Below are positions 6,001 through 6,453 of a DNA stretch of 6,453 nt, in pieces (position 1 is the first letter of the stretch; every line of letters begins with the position of its first letter). The DNA comes from JAZKFR01 sp040386295 (GTDB lineage Bacteria; Pseudomonadota; Gammaproteobacteria; Burkholderiales; Rhodocyclaceae). The notes beneath the pieces were generated by a model. The model had not been told where the DNA came from and searched no databases. It saw only the letters and a list, made by a program, of their open reading frames with translations. The stretch is taken from the NCBI GenBank assembly GCA_040386295.1, contig JAZKFR010000063.1:1-6453 (forward strand), in the 5' to 3' direction. Both the position numbers and the translations under genes were made by a program.

Positions 6001-6453
6001 TGGCCGCACCTACATCGTTTTTGGCAAACAAGACACTCGGGCTATTGATTTATCAGCCGTCGCAGAAGGCCGAGGTGGCTTTGTCCTGCGCAAGACGCAA
6101 TCTGCTTATTGGGATGAAAACAGCGTTTCAGCCGTCGGTGACGTTAATCAAGACGGGCTAGACGACTTCCTGCTTGGGGGTTTGTTTGACTACTCAAACC
6201 AAGGCAGAGAGTTTGGTCACAGTTATCTTGTATTCGGCAAAACCGATGGTGCGCAGATTGACCTAAATGCCTTGGCTAATAATGCTACGGGCGGCTTCGT
6301 GATCAATGGCGAATGCAGTTTCGACGACACTGGATATGTCGTCTCAGCCGCCGGCGATATGAATCACGACGGCTTGGCAGACTTTCTTATCGGCGCCGAG
6401 TTTTACAACAGCAATGGCGGAAAATTAGGTCGCACCTACGTTGTTTTTGGTAA
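2999..6453 (+). CDS. Giant FG-GAP/RTX/CADG repeat protein, probable secreted calcium-binding adhesin (3' end outside window)
   Basis: The frame is open from ATG 2999 to the right edge: 1151 complete codons and no stop. Domain order by residue: seven FG-GAP blades (9-521), each built as GxGGFxIxG, then GDVNGDGLADxLI, then GRSYVVFGKTD; an RTX-type glycine-rich patch (532-580, GGAGNDVLLG, GGAGDDFIF, GGAGNDRFV); a segment starting IDGGSGIDTLIL (599-610) with no assignable fold; a CADG domain (753-852); and four more FG-GAP blades (857-1151, the last reaching the edge). The eleven DxNxDG loops are calcium-binding in known FG-GAP and integrin-alpha propellers. Seven blades in the first block equal one full beta-propeller. 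The composition (Asp/Gly-rich, only two Cys) and the RTX motifs suggest an extracellular, calcium-folded protein, typically exported by type I secretion. No N-terminal signal peptide and no Shine-Dalgarno is visible at 2999. With the CADG fragment upstream in another frame, the start is doubtful and the gene may be 5'-truncated. The exact ligand and role are unknown. Confidence 0.85.
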   Translation, partial: MTVLEQSGVWLDNIAAGHGGFVVTGALQTNNSGSAMSSVGDLNGDGLDDFVLSALSARVYGPGADESHVIEGQSARAYVVFGKTDTSPINVSALAAGTGGFMIYSETADEARGDAVSGVGDVNGDGLADLIIGTPYNQARGEYTGRSYVVFGKTDTAALNLERVTQGEGGFAINGESANDITGYVVSSVGDANGDGFADLLISAPGSHADGDAFSGRSYVVFGKTDGTAIDLGVLKAQGVGGFAIDGESQSFSGVSVAGVGDMNGDGLADVIVTAPLAGSVGEFSVDNPTPVFAVGRSYVVFGKTDTTTIKLDALGSGGFVINGNFSNDLTFDAVVGLGDVNGDGFADAMIRDGDSRSYVVFGKSELATVNLENVAQGEGGFLVNFDRASSDGNHGFVNQISSAGDVNGDGLADFLISLPAASNSGVPIYNQQTQPNPQLDHSGRTYLVYGQRGNTELHLSDIDAGHGGFVIETSEPYAWSGRSISAAGDVNGDGLADLLVMAVDAVNSSNAYLIFGASDGAFAQTAIDQLGGAGNDVLLGTSASETLVGGAGDDFIFAAGGADVLYGGAGNDRFVLDADNFRTLSAADAPDSLRHARIDGGSGIDTLILSNNDNSPININPQSLARLESIERIELSGSDNASLQLSVADVLALSNVRVTNQSGWQSGSYSLGSQFATQHQLVIDGAAGNTLTLTPSDSAGFPAGRWYEMGQVYYGERAYQVYNNQLSSDSNARAQLIVAAGIQVNNPDGYLNAPVLTHPLDTQNLRAGLAYSFTLPADTFSDADIPFGDRLTYRAHQANGNALPSWLHFDASTGTFSGTPSHYNVGDLTLAITATDLSGAFVSTQVSFVVASEPSVWLSAIALGRGGFVINGECAEDGSGWAVSSAGDVNGDGLDDFLIGAPQHDNDKLTPAGSTYVAGGHLIQLSGADAGRGYVVFGKTDSNAVNLSAIAAGQGGFALNGEIAYGWSGNAVSSAGDVNGDGLADLMISNGRGVTAGEEAGRTYIVFGKQDTRAIDLSAVAEGRGGFVLRKTQSAYWDENSVSAVGDVNQDGLDDFLLGGLFDYSNQGREFGHSYLVFGKTDGAQIDLNALANNATGGFVINGECSFDDTGYVVSAAGDMNHDGLADFLIGAEFYNSNGGKLGRTYVVFG
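3023..4561 (+). repeat. First FG-GAP block: seven beta-propeller blades
   Basis: Seven calcium-loop motifs (DxNxDG) start at 3119, 3359, 3569, 3782, 4016, 4214 and 4466, so spacing varies from 198 to 252 nt. Each is preceded by GGFxIxG and followed by a Y(V/L)(V/I)(F/Y)G strand, mostly SYVVFGKTD. Blade 5 is the shortest, with only a few residues between the loop and the closing strand. Blades 6 and 7 have drifted at the closing strand (YLVYGQRG, YLIFGASD). DNA identity is high in the closing strand, e.g. GGCCGTAGCTACGT near 3431 and GGCCGTAGCTATGT near 3643. Seven is the blade number of integrin alpha-subunit propellers. Confidence 0.85.
4592..4732 (+). repeat. RTX/hemolysin-type calcium-binding glycine-rich repeats
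   Basis: Three nonapeptide-like units, GGAGNDVLLG (4592-4621), GGAGDDFIF (from 4646) and GGAGNDRFV (from 4700), match the GGxGxDxUx consensus that folds into a calcium-bound parallel beta roll. A degenerate unit (GGADVLY) lies between the second and third. A fourth related stretch, IDGGSGIDTLIL, follows at 4793. The patch sits between the first propeller and the next module instead of at the C-terminus. It supports export by a type I (ABC-type) system, though the transporter genes are not in the window. Confidence 0.82.
4733..5254 (+). other. Unassigned segment between RTX patch and CADG domain
   Basis: About 174 residues of the large ORF without FG-GAP motifs. The first part (IDGGSGIDTLIL, then LARLESIERIELSGSD and SVADVLALSNVRV) resembles the segment that often follows RTX repeats in giant adhesins, where 'IE.I.L.G' and a 'DVL' helix recur. 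The later part carries GNTLTLTPSDSAG and an aromatic stretch, RWYEMGQVYYGERAYQVY. I cannot assign a fold or function. It may be a linker domain repeated in other modules of the full protein. Confidence 0.5.
5255..5554 (+). other. Internal CADG (cadherin-like/Ig-like) domain
   Basis: This roughly 100-residue beta-sandwich domain begins NAPVLTHPLDTQNL and includes FTLPADTFSDAD, LPSWLHFDASTGTFSGTP and LAITATDLSGA, the standard landmarks of dystroglycan-type cadherin-like domains in bacterial adhesins. It is directly followed by VWLSAIALGRGGF, the lead-in to the second FG-GAP block. The same order (CADG, then VWLDNIAAGHGGF) occurs at the left end of the gene, showing that CADG plus propeller is a repeating module. 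Confidence 0.82.
5567..6453 (+). repeat. Second FG-GAP block: at least four blades, cut by the window edge
   Basis: DxNxDG loops begin at 5663, 5930, 6140 and 6356. The third and fourth have Gln and His in place of the usual Gly (DVNQDG, DMNHDG), keeping the Asp and Asn ligands. Closing strands are GYVVFGKTD, TYIVFGKQD, SYLVFGKTD and TYVVFG, the last at the window end. If the block copies the first, three further blades and another RTX patch should follow beyond the edge. The first and fourth blades each carry a Cys right after INGE (residues 875 and 1106), the only cysteines in the ORF. Confidence 0.83.

Noticed and set aside
6451..6453. TAA at the very end of the window as a stop for the large ORF
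   Set aside because: It is out of frame: the reading frame gives GGT followed by an incomplete AA- codon, fitting the continuing FGK motif.
3023..6453. Regular DNA repeats as a possible CRISPR array or mobile element
   Set aside because: The repeats are coding, degenerate at third codon positions and explained by FG-GAP blades. There are no unique spacers, cas genes, transposase or terminal inverted repeats.

Overview
The window looks like chromosomal DNA from a moderately GC-rich proteobacterium. A betaproteobacterium is my best guess, from the pairing of isovaleryl-CoA dehydrogenase with an acetyl-CoA acetyltransferase and from the style of the large secreted repeat protein. No rRNA or other marker gene is present to confirm it.

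Left part (1-2545, minus strand): a two-gene leucine/isovalerate catabolism unit. It is transcribed leftward from isovaleryl-CoA dehydrogenase (2545 to 1382) into acetyl-CoA C-acetyltransferase (1294 to 83). The genes are 87 nt apart, and each has its own good Shine-Dalgarno site. The unit ends 22 nt beyond the thiolase stop in a 20-bp perfect hairpin (18-60), followed in the direction of transcription by a T-rich tail made of three heptamer repeats. The dehydrogenase starts isovaleryl-CoA breakdown. The thiolase can split the acetoacetyl-CoA that arises at the end of that route. The other liu-pathway genes (methylcrotonyl-CoA carboxylase, methylglutaconyl-CoA hydratase, HMG-CoA lyase) are not in the window.

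Middle (2546-2789): a non-coding, partly AT-rich divergent region. It carries three A-tracts spaced exactly 11 bp apart (a likely intrinsic bend) and a small inverted repeat. I could not find a convincing sigma-70 promoter on either strand.

Right part (about 2790-6453, plus strand): a very large modular gene that runs off the right edge. From the ATG at 2999 it is open for 1151 codons. The order is seven FG-GAP (integrin-alpha-like, calcium-binding) repeats, a short RTX/hemolysin-type glycine-rich patch, an unassigned segment, a cadherin-like/Ig-like (CADG) domain, and at least four more FG-GAP repeats. Directly upstream, in another frame, lies most of a second CADG domain (about 2790-2998) that aligns with the internal one. 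It is separated from the large frame by what looks like a one-base frameshift, with the TGA and ATG overlapping as ATGA. Its N-terminal third is absent and no Shine-Dalgarno is visible. The left end of this gene therefore appears truncated and frameshifted, or else the assembly is faulty there. The protein is most simply read as an extracellular calcium-dependent adhesin or surface/matrix protein of the kind exported by type I secretion. That role is inferred from domain types; the C-terminus, where a type I signal would lie, is outside the window.
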